A stretch of DNA of 64,000 bases, taken from the NCBI RefSeq assembly GCF_900112255.1, contig NZ_FOLE01000011.1, positions 62,001 through 126,000 of the forward strand, read 5' to 3'. The first letter of the stretch is position 1. Each line of letters begins with the position of its first letter. The notes beneath the pieces were generated by a model. The model was given only the letters and a program-made list of their open reading frames with translations. It ran no database searches and was not told the origin of the DNA. Of this stretch, positions 44,931-53,115 are shown piece after piece. Both the position numbers and the translations under genes were made by a program. Source of the DNA: Flexibacter flexilis DSM 6793 (lineage in GTDB: Bacteria > Bacteroidota > Bacteroidia > Cytophagales > Flexibacteraceae).

Positions 44931-46256
44931 TTATTCTTTGTCGGCTGGTGTTTCGGGCAGCAAATAGCCGACCGTACGGTTATTTTTGGTAAAATATTTT
45001 TTGGCTACGCGCTGAATGTCCTCTTTTGTAACTTTTTGGTAAAGCGCAGGCGCATCAAACATTTTCTTGTAATCCCCAAAAAACACTTCGTAAGTACCCA
45101 AGTTGTTGGCTTTGCCGTTGATGGTTTCTAATTGATGATAAAAAGCCACCAATTTTTGATTTTTCACTTTCTGTAATTCGTCTGCCGTTATGCCGTTTTT
45201 CTTGATTTTCTCAATTTCCCCTAACATTGCTTTTTCCAATGTATCAGGCGCAACGCCGTCGGCCACCACGCCATATACAAAGAAAAGTGTCGGGTCGAAA
45301 CTTTCGGGCATATACGTGAACAGCTCTGTGGCTAATTCTTTATCAAAAACCAACGATTTGTTCAGACGCGACGAGTTGCCAGCCGACAAAATGCTATTGA
45401 GCAAATCCAATGCGTAATAGTCTGCGTTGCGCGTTTCGGGTACGTGATACGCCAACAACACATTCGGAGAACTTACGTCTTTGTGTACGAGCAAACGACG
45501 TTCGCCATTTTGCGGCGGCTCTACCGTGCGCAAAGCAGGCGGCGGCGTGTTGGCTGGAATTGGCTCTAAATATTTGGCAGCCAATTGTTTTACTTCCGCC
45601 AACGTTACATCGCCGCTAATAACCACGGTACAGTTATTGGGGGCGTAATAAGTACGGAAATAGCGTTCCAAATCTTTCTTTGTCCAGCTTTTAATGTCTG
45701 ATTCGTAGCCAATTACGGGAATCATGTACGGATGTTCCGTGAAGGCCACTGAGTTCAGTGCCTCGCTCAACATGTTGAAATTGTTGTTTTCAAGGCCTGT
45801 GCTGCGCTCCGAAAGCACTACACCGCGTTCGCTTTCCACCATCGCCGAATCAATGTTCAGATGCCCAATGCGGTCAGCTTCCAAATCAAAAATTGTTTCG
45901 AGTGCTTTGCCCTGAAACCAATCGGTATAAACGGTTACGTTTTCGGTGGTGTAAGCGTTGTTAGAACCGCCATTTGCTTCCATGACGCGGTCAAACATCT
46001 TAGGGCCATATTTTTTTGAGCCGTTAAACATCATGTGTTCGAAGAAGTGCGACAGCCCCGTAATGCCGTGTACTTCGTTGCGCGAACCCACGCGCCAGAA
46101 CAAATACATATTGGCGTTGGGAATGGAATGGTCTTCCAACACCATGATTTTCATGCCGTTTTTGAGGGTAAAAGACTTCACGTCTTCGGCTTTGTTTTGG
46201 GCTTGCACGGAAAGCGTCCCGCAGAGCAAACCTGCCAACAGTAGTTTCTTAATCAT
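44931..46256 (-). CDS. M16 family zinc peptidase, active subunit
   Basis: The 441-residue product starts MIKKLLLAGLLCGTLSVQAQ, a signal peptide; the longer frame to 46313 does not fit. The zinc site HFFEH is in TGLSHFFEHMMFNGS near residue 62, and the downstream glutamate ligand is in SERGVVLSERS near residue 135. Substrates of the periplasmic M16 pairs in Bacteroidota are not known with certainty. The inactive partner follows 66 nt downstream. Confidence 0.94.
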   Translation of the reverse strand: MIKKLLLAGLLCGTLSVQAQNKAEDVKSFTLKNGMKIMVLEDHSIPNANMYLFWRVGSRNEVHGITGLSHFFEHMMFNGSKKYGPKMFDRVMEANGGSNNAYTTENVTVYTDWFQGKALETIFDLEADRIGHLNIDSAMVESERGVVLSERSTGLENNNFNMLSEALNSVAFTEHPYMIPVIGYESDIKSWTKKDLERYFRTYYAPNNCTVVISGDVTLAEVKQLAAKYLEPIPANTPPPALRTVEPPQNGERRLLVHKDVSSPNVLLAYHVPETRNADYYALDLLNSILSAGNSSRLNKSLVFDKELATELFTYMPESFDPTLFFVYGVVADGVAPDTLEKAMLGEIEKIKKNGITADELQKVKNQKLVAFYHQLETINGKANNLGTYEVFFGDYKKMFDAPALYQKVTKEDIQRVAKKYFTKNNRTVGYLLPETPADKE

Positions 46257-46364
46257 TTTGAAAAGATTAGATAAGTAAAACCAAAGCGGCAATTTAGAAA
46301 TCCACTGCCCCAAAACAAAACAGATTGGGATAAATGGTATGGACAGAATAATTCAAATCTTTTT

Positions 46365-46397
46365 TTTGCTATAAATTGAATATTTTTTATACCTTCG
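46365..46397 (+). promoter_or_regulatory. Near-consensus promoter for the DUF2892-YeeE unit
   Basis: TTTG (46365-46368), 21 nt, then TACCTTCG (46390-46397), one base off TAnnTTTG. Confidence 0.5.
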
Positions 46398-46446
46398 TAA
46401 TAGTGTTTTTTCTATGCATATTTAACAATTAAAAAATACTTTACTT

Positions 46447-46653
46447 ATGAAAGCAAACATGGGGTTAGTTGACCGCGGTATTCGCATTGCGGTTGCTTTA
46501 GTAATCGCGACTTTGTCGTTTACGCACGTGATTGAAGGTACACTGGAAATTATTTTACTTGTTTTTGGGTTTGTATTTGTACTTACAAGTTTGGTTAGTT
46601 TTTGCCCGCTTTATACTATTTTTGGCATTAACACTTGTAAAGTCAAAAAATAA
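46447..46653 (+). CDS. DUF2892 family membrane protein
   Basis: The 68-residue product has two membrane segments and the family pattern MGLVDRGIRIAVAL at the start and SFCPLYTIFGINTC at the end; the C-terminal cysteines are typical. DUF2892 segments are also fused to rhodaneses such as YgaP, so a sulfur-linked role is likely. It precedes a YeeE-type transporter by 11 nt and is surely cotranscribed. Confidence 0.88.
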   Translation: MKANMGLVDRGIRIAVALVIATLSFTHVIEGTLEIILLVFGFVFVLTSLVSFCPLYTIFGINTCKVKK

Positions 46654-46664
46654 TACTTTAAAAA

Positions 46665-47231
46665 ATGATAGATTGGCTTCGCTCGCCTTGGCCGTGGTAT
46701 GTGGCTGGTCCTGCTATCGGGCTTACTGTTCCCGCCTTATTGTTGTTGGGTAACAAAACTTTCGGGATTTCCTCGTCACTGCGGCACTTATGCGCGGCTT
46801 GTGTTCCTGCCAAAATAAGTTTTTTCCAATACGATTGGCGCAAAGAACGCTGGAATTTAAGTTTTGTATTGGGCATCACGCTGGGAGCTTTTATTGCATC
46901 TTGGTTGTTGGTTTCGCCTGATTATCAGATGGGCATTGCACCTGATTTGCGCGAAGAATTGGCCAGTTATGGCCTTTCCCAAAATCCTGATGTGTTGGCA
47001 CAGCAACTTTTTGGCCTGTCCAATTTGCTGACAATCAGAGGGTTGTTAATGATGGTTGGTGGTGGATTTTTGGTGGGGTTTGGCACGCGTTATGCGGGCG
47101 GCTGCACGTCTGGCCACTCCATTAGTGGCATTGCCAATTTGCAATGGCCGTCTTTGGTGGCTACCATTTGTTTTATGCTTGGCGGAATCATTGTGGCAAA
47201 TTTTGTACTGCCGTTTATTCTGCAACTCTAA
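46665..47231 (+). CDS. YeeE/YedE family sulfur transporter
   Basis: YeeE takes up thiosulfate through a chain of cysteines in the membrane. The 188-residue product has about five membrane segments and the conserved cysteine motif [15 protein letters not shown] near residue 143; a second cysteine pair (RHLCAACVP near 40-48) fits the pathway. It looks like one half of the family fold; the usual second YeeE/YedE gene is not adjacent. It ends at a bidirectional terminator. Confidence 0.88.
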   Translation: MIDWLRSPWPWYVAGPAIGLTVPALLLLGNKTFGISSSLRHLCAACVPAKISFFQYDWRKERWNLSFVLGITLGAFIASWLLVSPDYQMGIAPDLREELASYGLSQNPDVLAQQLFGLSNLLTIRGLLMMVGGGFLVGFGTRYAGGCTSGHSISGIANLQWPSLVATICFMLGGIIVANFVLPFILQL

Positions 47232-47256
47232 GGCGTTTTGATTCTTGAAAAATAAA

Positions 47257-47291
47257 AAAGCCTCCGTAACACATTGGATTACGGAGGCTTT
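47257..47291. terminator. Bidirectional terminator between yeeE-like and rng
   Basis: AAAGCCTCCGTAA (47257-47269) pairs perfectly with TTACGGAGGCTTT (47279-47291); A-run on the left serves the leftward rng. Confidence 0.92.
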
Positions 47292-47320
47292 ACATTTCAT
47301 TGGCAGGCTATGCGATTCGA

Positions 47321-48880
47321 CTAACTTATTTCGATCTGCTCGCCTTGTTTGTTGATAAACTTAAAGTCTGTAACACCTAAAGACGTATCTTCTACTACTT
47401 TTATCCAAGTGTGGTATCTAAAAAGCCACTGTACTTGTCTGGAGAAGAATCCTTTGGTGTAATAAGAATACAAAAACGGGTGCATACGGACGGTGAGTCC
47501 TTTTTCGTTTTGTTTACCAACGATAAATTCAATGTTTTGTTCTATCAGGTCAGCAACCAAGATACTGGCCGATATTTTCCCGGTGCCGTTGCACGTAGGG
47601 CAGGTTTCGAGTGTGATAACATTCATTTCGGGGCGCACGCGTTGTCGGGTGATTTGCATGAGTCCAAATTTGGACAGAGGCAAAACCGTAAACTTGGAGC
47701 GTTCTCCCTGCATTTCGGTTTTCATTTGTTCATAGATAAGGCGTTTGTTCTCAGCCTTTTTCATGTCTATGAAGTCAATAACAATGATACCGCCCATATC
47801 GCGCAAGCGCAGTTGTCGGGCTATTTCGCGAGCAGCTTCTTTGTTGGCATTAAAGGCCGTCGTTTCTTGGTCTTCCGCTTCGGCTTTGTTGGCACTGCTG
47901 CCGCTGTTCACGTCAATTACGTGCAATGCTTCGGTGTGTTCTATAATCAGGTAACCGCCACTTGGCAGGCTTACCGACTTCCCAAAGAGTGTTTTGAGTT
48001 GTTTCTCTATACCGGCAGCCTCAAAAAGTTTGGCTTTACCAGTATGCAAGCGCACTATTTTTTCTTTGTCGGGGGCGAAGTTGCGAATGTAGTTTTTGAC
48101 CTCGTCATAAATTTCTTTGCTATCTACCGATACGCCGTCAAAACTTTCGTTTAACAAATCTCGTAGCATAGAAGAAACGCGGTTCATTTCGCCGATTACC
48201 TTGTCGCGAGGGCGAGCCGTGCGCAACAAGCCAAATCCTTCTTCCCATTTTTGTACCAAATTGCTCAAATCTTTGTCCAATTCGGCTACGTCTTTTCCTT
48301 CGGCTACGGTGCGAATAATTACGCCAAAATTATCTGGCTTAATGGATTGCATCAGGCGCGAAAGGCGTTGACGTTCTTCTTTGCTGGTTATTTTTTTGGA
48401 AATACTGATAGCGTCCGAAAAGGGCACTAACACTATGTACCGACCAGCCAGAGACAACTCGCAGGAAAGGCGAGGCCCTTTTGTTGAGATAGGTTCTTTG
48501 ATGACTTGCACCAATACCTGTTGGCCTTTGCTCAACACTTGCGTCATGTTGCCCAATTTCTCAATTTCTGGCTCATATTTGAAGCCGTTGAGTTTGTGCG
48601 TAGCCGCTTTGTTGCTTTGCGAATTTTTCAGAAACTTGTTGAGCGAACGAATGTTAGGCCCCAAATCCTGATAATGCAAAAAGGCATCTTTCTCATGGCC
48701 GATGTCCACGAAAGCCGCATTCAGCCCTTTGGACACCTTCCGTACCACGCCCAGATAAATGTCGCCTACCGTGAAGGTATTGCCATTTTCTTCTACGTGA
48801 TACTCAATTAGTTGCTTGTTTTGTAAGAGAGCAATTCTATCACCTTTTTGAGTAGAACTGATTAGCAATTCGTTGCTCAA
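47321..48880 (-). CDS. rng: Ribonuclease G/E family
   Basis: This endonuclease matures rRNA and starts mRNA decay. The 519-residue product has an S1 domain near residues 36-120 (TVGDIYLGVVRKVSKGLNAAFVDIG), then the DNase I-like catalytic part with metal aspartates in GGIIVIDFIDMK near residue 345 and the zinc-link TCPTCNGTGKI near 425. It is RNase G in size, lacking the long C-terminal scaffold of RNase E. The gene lies next to COX24-like, TPR and HU genes, an order seen in other Bacteroidota. Confidence 0.94.
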   Translation of the reverse strand: MSNELLISSTQKGDRIALLQNKQLIEYHVEENGNTFTVGDIYLGVVRKVSKGLNAAFVDIGHEKDAFLHYQDLGPNIRSLNKFLKNSQSNKAATHKLNGFKYEPEIEKLGNMTQVLSKGQQVLVQVIKEPISTKGPRLSCELSLAGRYIVLVPFSDAISISKKITSKEERQRLSRLMQSIKPDNFGVIIRTVAEGKDVAELDKDLSNLVQKWEEGFGLLRTARPRDKVIGEMNRVSSMLRDLLNESFDGVSVDSKEIYDEVKNYIRNFAPDKEKIVRLHTGKAKLFEAAGIEKQLKTLFGKSVSLPSGGYLIIEHTEALHVIDVNSGSSANKAEAEDQETTAFNANKEAAREIARQLRLRDMGGIIVIDFIDMKKAENKRLIYEQMKTEMQGERSKFTVLPLSKFGLMQITRQRVRPEMNVITLETCPTCNGTGKISASILVADLIEQNIEFIVGKQNEKGLTVRMHPFLYSYYTKGFFSRQVQWLFRYHTWIKVVEDTSLGVTDFKFINKQGEQIEIS

Positions 48881-48976
48881 ATTCGTAGCGATTTAGAATG
48901 AACGGGAATAAAACAGTAAAATGATAGCCATGCAATAAAGCATTACACAGCTATCATTTAGTATAGTATAAGACAA

Positions 48977-49066
48977 CTATTTTTTCTTGTGTCTGTTTTT
49001 TCTCAAACGCTTCTTTCTCTTGTGTGTAGCGATTTTGTGTCTTTTTCTTTTTTTACCGCAAGGCAT
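48977..49066 (-). CDS. 29-residue basic protein, AURKAIP1/COX24-like
   Basis: Short frame missed by length cut-offs. It reads MPCGKKRKRHKIATHKRKKR and continues LRKNRHKKK, with 18 Lys/Arg. This matches a conserved Bacteroidota family with the COX24/mS38-like domain, related to a mitochondrial small-subunit ribosomal protein. A ribosomal location is therefore likely but inferred. It sits between rng and the TPR gene. The start ATG at 49064-49066 and the stop at 48977-48979 are clear. Confidence 0.85.
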   Translation of the reverse strand: MPCGKKRKRHKIATHKRKKRLRKNRHKKK

Positions 49067-49154
49067 AATTTGTCCTGTTTTGAAGTGAAACAATTATTTT
49101 AACTTTGTGGAAACCAGTTAGTTGCCACGTGGAAAGTATTTCAGGCCGTTTTGG

Positions 49155-50018
49155 TTATAGGGCTTGTAATTCTGCCAGATTTTCGTCCACCGATTCTTGT
49201 ACGGCGGGGTCTTTATCGAGTTGTTTTACTTTGTTAAAAAACTCGATTGCTTTTTCTTTTTTGCCAGCTTGTTTGTAGCTCATCGCCAAAAAGTACGTGG
49301 CTTTCAAGTGCTTAGGATTGATTTTGAGGAGTTCCTCAAAGCGTCCGATGGCCTTTTCGTATTGATTCGAGCGCATCGAAAGCAAACCTAAGTTATAAAT
49401 AGCCGTTTCGTTTTTGGGGTCGGCACTTACCACTTCGCGAAGCATTCCGATTGCCTGCATGGGATTATCTGTATCCACATAAGTCATCGCTAATTTAGCT
49501 TTTGCGTCGAGGTTATTTTTATCGGCCTCCAATGCTTGTTGGTACATTTGCCTTGAGTGCTCAGTCCAGTAAGCAATTTTGTCGGCTTTGAGTGCAAAAC
49601 CTGCTGCGTCAAACATCGCATCGCCTGCTTTGATAAAATTCGCGGCATTTGGTGCGTGGCTTGCCAATTGGCCTGTATAAACCGCCGCGCTGTCAAACTG
49701 ATTGTTTAGCGCAAAACGCTTGGCCAGCGAGTCGGCAAATTGAGCCTTTTGGTTTGGTTTGGCTTGTTGGTAACGCTTACGCAAAGAAGCCAAATACTTC
49801 ATTTCTGATTCCGAAAGCGGAGTTTCCTCGTGCTGCGGCTCATCCGTGTGTGTATCCGAATGCTGTGCGGTATCGGTTGGGGTGCTGCTCTTTCCGGCCA
49901 TTTGGTCGCGGACTGCCTGCTCTCCTCCAGCTTTTTTTACCACGCCTTTCGGCAAAAAGTAGATGCCTACTACTGCCAAAAGTGCCAATCCTGTGATTAT
50001 TAATTTTTGCTTTGACAT
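49155..50018 (-). CDS. Membrane-anchored TPR protein
   Basis: The 287-residue product has one N-terminal membrane segment (about residues 6-24), a Ser/Thr/His/Glu-rich linker, and TPR repeats from about residue 75 to the end (for example AIYNLGLLSMRSNQYEKAIG and ATYFLAMSYKQAGKKEKAIE). The repeats should face the periplasm. It lies between HU and the COX24-like gene, in a neighbourhood that recurs in Bacteroidota, but no exact function is known. Confidence 0.85.
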   Translation of the reverse strand: MSKQKLIITGLALLAVVGIYFLPKGVVKKAGGEQAVRDQMAGKSSTPTDTAQHSDTHTDEPQHEETPLSESEMKYLASLRKRYQQAKPNQKAQFADSLAKRFALNNQFDSAAVYTGQLASHAPNAANFIKAGDAMFDAAGFALKADKIAYWTEHSRQMYQQALEADKNNLDAKAKLAMTYVDTDNPMQAIGMLREVVSADPKNETAIYNLGLLSMRSNQYEKAIGRFEELLKINPKHLKATYFLAMSYKQAGKKEKAIEFFNKVKQLDKDPAVQESVDENLAELQAL

Positions 50019-50105
50019 AAGTCAAAAAAGAAAAAAAGGAAGATGCAAAACTTTGATGCCCCAAAGGTAACACATAAGTCTTGCATCTGCCCCGAAATGA
50101 AAAAC

Positions 50106-50411
50106 TTATTTTTTAAGTTCAGCTTTAAGTTTCTCGCTTTCTTTGATCATTTTCACGAATTCTTTAGAAGGCTTGAAGCTTGGTACGTAGTGAGCATCAA
50201 TGGTCATAGCCGTATTTTTAGAAATGTTACGAGCTACTTTAGCGGCTCTGTGCTTGTTGATAAAGCTACCGAAACCTCTTACATAAATATTATCACCTTG
50301 TGCCATTGAGTCTTTTACTACTTCAAAGAAGTTCTCGATAGTAGTCTGAACGTCGTTTTTGTCAACGCCTGTCTTTTCGGCGATAGCGGCAATTACTTCT
50401 GCTTTTGTCAC
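50106..50411 (-). CDS. HU family DNA-binding protein
   Basis: HU dimers bend and compact DNA. The 101-residue product has MTKAEVIAAIAEKTGVDK, then the beta-arm region GDNIYVRGFGSFINKHRAAKVARN near residue 40-63, and a lysine-rich C-terminal extension (KESEKLKAELKK). The arm proline appears in VPSFKPSKEFVKMI. It has a promoter-like element just upstream on the minus strand. Confidence 0.94.
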   Translation of the reverse strand: MTKAEVIAAIAEKTGVDKNDVQTTIENFFEVVKDSMAQGDNIYVRGFGSFINKHRAAKVARNISKNTAMTIDAHYVPSFKPSKEFVKMIKESEKLKAELKK

Positions 50412-50473
50412 TTTTATTGTAATTAGATGTTAAACAATTCTATAATCTACTGTTTCCCAAATTTTTGGGAGTG

Positions 50474-50502
50474 CAAAAATAGCCGCTTTTTTTAATTCCA
50501 AA
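50474..50502 (-). promoter_or_regulatory. Near-consensus promoter for the HU gene
   Basis: On the minus strand TTTG (50502-50499), 17 nt, then TATTTTTG (50481-50474). The spacer is 2 nt short of the usual 19. A second TATTTTTG-like element lies at 50519-50512. Confidence 0.55.
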
Positions 50503-50540
50503 AAAATAAAGCAAAAATAGTTTGTCTTTTTTTTGCAACT

Positions 50541-50555
50541 CACTGATTATCAGTG
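50541..50555. promoter_or_regulatory. Small palindrome in the AT-rich spacer
   Basis: CACTGA-TTA-TCAGTG is a perfect 15-bp palindrome, a possible operator or RNA stem. The rest of the 500-nt spacer 50412-50911 is AT-rich, with no gene. Confidence 0.25.
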
Positions 50556-50818
50556 TTATATTTTTAAAATATTTTTTGCAAAATATTGAAAATCAGAATT
50601 TTATCATTTCGGATGCCCCCAAACGGCATTTCATTACATATTTTTTCCTGATTTTTATCAAAAAAGCCTTGTTTGGGTGTCTTTTTATCACAAAAAATAA
50701 TAACAATCAATTGAATATCAGTTTTTTATTAAAATAAAATATGCTAAAAATGAGGTTTTTATGGTAGTATTTTAGCAAAAAAATCAAATGATAGGGTATG
50801 TTTTGTTATAGATGTTTT

Positions 50819-50850
50819 TTTGCCAACTCTATCAATATTCTATACTTTTA
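50819..50850 (+). promoter_or_regulatory. Near-consensus promoter for the NeuA-like pair
   Basis: TTTG (50819-50822), 20 nt, then TACTTTTA (50843-50850), one base off TAnnTTTG. The start codon is 61 nt downstream. Confidence 0.6.
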
Positions 50851-50911
50851 CGTCATCTTCTTTTAACCTCGAAATAATATTAAAAAAATCGATAATAGTC
50901 AAAAACTTATC

Positions 50912-51655
50912 ATGTATAAAGATTTGAAAATAATGGCCATTGTGCCTGCGCGTGGCGGTAGCAAAGGTTTACCCAACAAGAATATATTGCCGTTGGCTGG
51001 CCACCCGCTTATTGCTTACAGTATTGAGGCTAGCAAACGCTCTAAATACATTGATCGCGTGTTAGTTACGACCGATTCGGAGGCCATCGCCGACGTGTCG
51101 CGCCAATACGGAGCAGATGTTCCATTTTTGCGCCCTGCGCATTTGGCCGCCGACCTAAGCACTGACGTAGAGGCATTTACGCACGCTTTGGAATGGTTGC
51201 AAGCCAACGAAGGCGAAATTCCTGATCTTATTATACAACTTCGCCCTACGTCGCCGATTCGTTTTGTAGAAGAAATAGACGACTGCATCGCACGCTTGGC
51301 TGACACGCCAGCCGCTACCGCATTGCGTGCCGTGACACTTTCTCCTAACACTCCGTACAAAATGTGGCGTTTGGGTGCAAGCGAAAACGACTTTATGACG
51401 CCTTTGCTCACGGTGGACGGCATCGCAGAGCCTTACAACGAGCCGCGCCAAAACCTCCCGAAAGTCTATTGGCAAACAGGAACGTTGGATATTTTCCGCC
51501 CTTCGGTGTTGCTGGAGCAAAAATCCATGACAGGCCGTCACATTTTGCCTTACGTGATGGACGCGAGTTTGTCCATTGATATAGACGACATCGACAGTTT
51601 CCGTCGTGCCGAAAATCTTTTACCTAAAATTAATTGTATCAAATTCGATGCTTAG
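50912..51655 (+). CDS. NeuA-like cytidylyltransferase
   Basis: Enzymes of this family activate sialic, legionaminic or pseudaminic acids, or Kdo-like sugars, as CMP derivatives. The 247-residue product starts MYKDLKIMAIVPARGGSKGL, carrying the CTP-binding PARGGSKG motif, followed by PNKNILPLAGHPLIAYSI and LRPTSPIR. The C-terminal SIDIDDIDSFRRAE holds the metal aspartates. The sugar is not known. The next gene overlaps it by 8 nt. No NeuB, NeuC or sugar transferase gene is adjacent. Confidence 0.88.
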   Translation: MYKDLKIMAIVPARGGSKGLPNKNILPLAGHPLIAYSIEASKRSKYIDRVLVTTDSEAIADVSRQYGADVPFLRPAHLAADLSTDVEAFTHALEWLQANEGEIPDLIIQLRPTSPIRFVEEIDDCIARLADTPAATALRAVTLSPNTPYKMWRLGASENDFMTPLLTVDGIAEPYNEPRQNLPKVYWQTGTLDIFRPSVLLEQKSMTGRHILPYVMDASLSIDIDDIDSFRRAENLLPKINCIKFDA

Positions 51656-52613
51656 TCCAGAAAGTCCTTTATTAGTGATTGGCGCAGGTTCTATCGGCGA
51701 GCGTCATATCGGCAACCTTCAGGCCAAAGGTTTCCGTAATATATACGTGTTGCGTTCGCGCAATTTGCCGATGCGTAACATTGATGCCAGCACCGTAAAA
51801 GTGCTGACCAAATGGAACGAAGTGGAAGCCGTGAAACCTGTGGCCGCATTCATTACGTCCCCGACGGCTTTGCACGTAGAACAAACGCTCGCGTGCGTGC
51901 GTGCGGGTATGCACGTGTTGGTAGAAAAACCGCTTTCGCATAACTTGGAAGGTTTGGATGCACTCAAACAAGCCATTAGCGAAAAAGGCGTATATGTTTA
52001 CATTGCGTATATGTTGCGTTTTCATCCGTTGCTCAAGCGCATGAGGGCATTTGTTGAAGCGGAAACCTATGGCAAATTGCTTTCGTTTACCACGCATTGG
52101 GGCGAGTATTTACCCGACTGGCATCCGTGGGAAGATTACCGCGAGTCGTATGCGGCGCGTAAAGAACTCGGAGGCGGTGCAGCACTGACGCTAAGCCACG
52201 ATTTGGATATGTCTAACTGGTTGGTGGGCAGACCGATAGCCAGTTTTATGAGTTTGGCCAATCGCAAATCGGCTTTGGAAGTGAGCGTGGAAGCTGGGGC
52301 AGATTTTTTGATTAAATACGAAAATGACGTAACGGGACACGTACATCTGAATTTCTACGAACAGCCCGCAACGCGTTTTATGCACTTTGTATTTGAAACG
52401 GGAACGGTGTATTTCGATTATTACAAAGCAACCCTAACATTCCGTACCAAAACGACAACGGAAGTGGTGAGCCTCAATAATTTTGACCGAAATGCAATGT
52501 TTTTAGAGCAAGCAGACGCATTTTTGAGTAAAATCAACAGCTACACGGTAGCCGAGTCGTTGGCGGGTGTGGCCGAGTCTGAGCAGTTGATTAAAATGTG
52601 TAATACATTGTAA
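51648..52613 (+). CDS. Gfo/Idh/MocA family sugar oxidoreductase
   Basis: These NAD(P)-dependent enzymes oxidise or reduce sugar derivatives. The ATG at 51648 gives 321 residues starting MLSPESPLLVIGAGSIGERH with the Rossmann loop; the longer frame to 51606 lies inside neuA-like. VLVEKPLSHNLEGL near residue 100 carries the EKP lysine. The C-terminal domain starts near 120. The 8-nt overlap with the NeuA-like gene suggests translational coupling and joint work on one sugar; similar pairs occur in nonulosonic acid and flagellin glycan loci. Confidence 0.9.
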   Translation: MLSPESPLLVIGAGSIGERHIGNLQAKGFRNIYVLRSRNLPMRNIDASTVKVLTKWNEVEAVKPVAAFITSPTALHVEQTLACVRAGMHVLVEKPLSHNLEGLDALKQAISEKGVYVYIAYMLRFHPLLKRMRAFVEAETYGKLLSFTTHWGEYLPDWHPWEDYRESYAARKELGGGAALTLSHDLDMSNWLVGRPIASFMSLANRKSALEVSVEAGADFLIKYENDVTGHVHLNFYEQPATRFMHFVFETGTVYFDYYKATLTFRTKTTTEVVSLNNFDRNAMFLEQADAFLSKINSYTVAESLAGVAESEQLIKMCNTL

Positions 52614-52634
52614 ATAAATTGATTATATTATTTT

Positions 52635-52681
52635 AAAAGCCTGTATTTTTTCATTGATGCAAAGAATACAGGCTTTTTCTT
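52635..52681 (+). terminator. Terminator after the NeuA-like pair
   Basis: AAAAGCCTGTATT (52635-52647) pairs perfectly with AATACAGGCTTTT (52665-52677), followed by TCTTTT. Confidence 0.9.
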
Positions 52682-52713
52682 TTGTAGAATTTTTTAAAAC
52701 AAAACTTATAGTT

Positions 52714-53040
52714 ATGACCATTGAGCAAGCCCAAGAAACAGTAGATAACTGGATTAAGACAACAGGCGTTCGGTACTTTAATGAACTTACGAACATGGCC
52801 ATCCTGACGGAAGAAGTTGGGGAAGTGGCGCGTATTATTTCCCGCCAATACGGGGAACAATCCTTTAAGCCCAGCGACAAAGACAAGGTACTCGCCGACG
52901 AGTTGGCCGACGTGCTTTTTGTGGTGATTTGCTTGGCCAACCAGACGGGCATTAACCTTACGGAAGCCCTTCAAAATAATTTGGAGAAGAAAACATTGCG
53001 TGATGCTGACCGCCATCAGCAAAACGAGAAATTGAGGTAA
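52714..53040 (+). CDS. MazG-like nucleotide pyrophosphohydrolase
   Basis: MazG-type enzymes hydrolyse nucleoside triphosphates to monophosphates, often for pool cleaning. The ATG at 52714 gives 108 residues starting MTIEQAQETVDNWI; a longer frame starts inside the terminator. The metal site is EEVGEVAR (near residue 32) with DELADVLFVVICLAN (near 68), the standard pair. It is a single-domain form, unlike E. coli MazG with two. It lies just before dnaN. Confidence 0.9.
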   Translation: MTIEQAQETVDNWIKTTGVRYFNELTNMAILTEEVGEVARIISRQYGEQSFKPSDKDKVLADELADVLFVVICLANQTGINLTEALQNNLEKKTLRDADRHQQNEKLR

Positions 53041-53053
53041 AAAACGCCTATTT

Positions 53054-53087
53054 TTTGAGGAAATTTGCGCTTTTGTATGTACTTTTG
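53054..53087 (+). promoter_or_regulatory. Near-consensus promoter for dnaN
   Basis: TTTG (53054-53057), 22 nt, then TACTTTTG (53080-53087), a perfect -7 element. The dnaN start is 28 nt downstream. Confidence 0.55.
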
Positions 53088-53115
53088 TCCCTCTTAAATT
53101 CAGACAGAAATCAAT

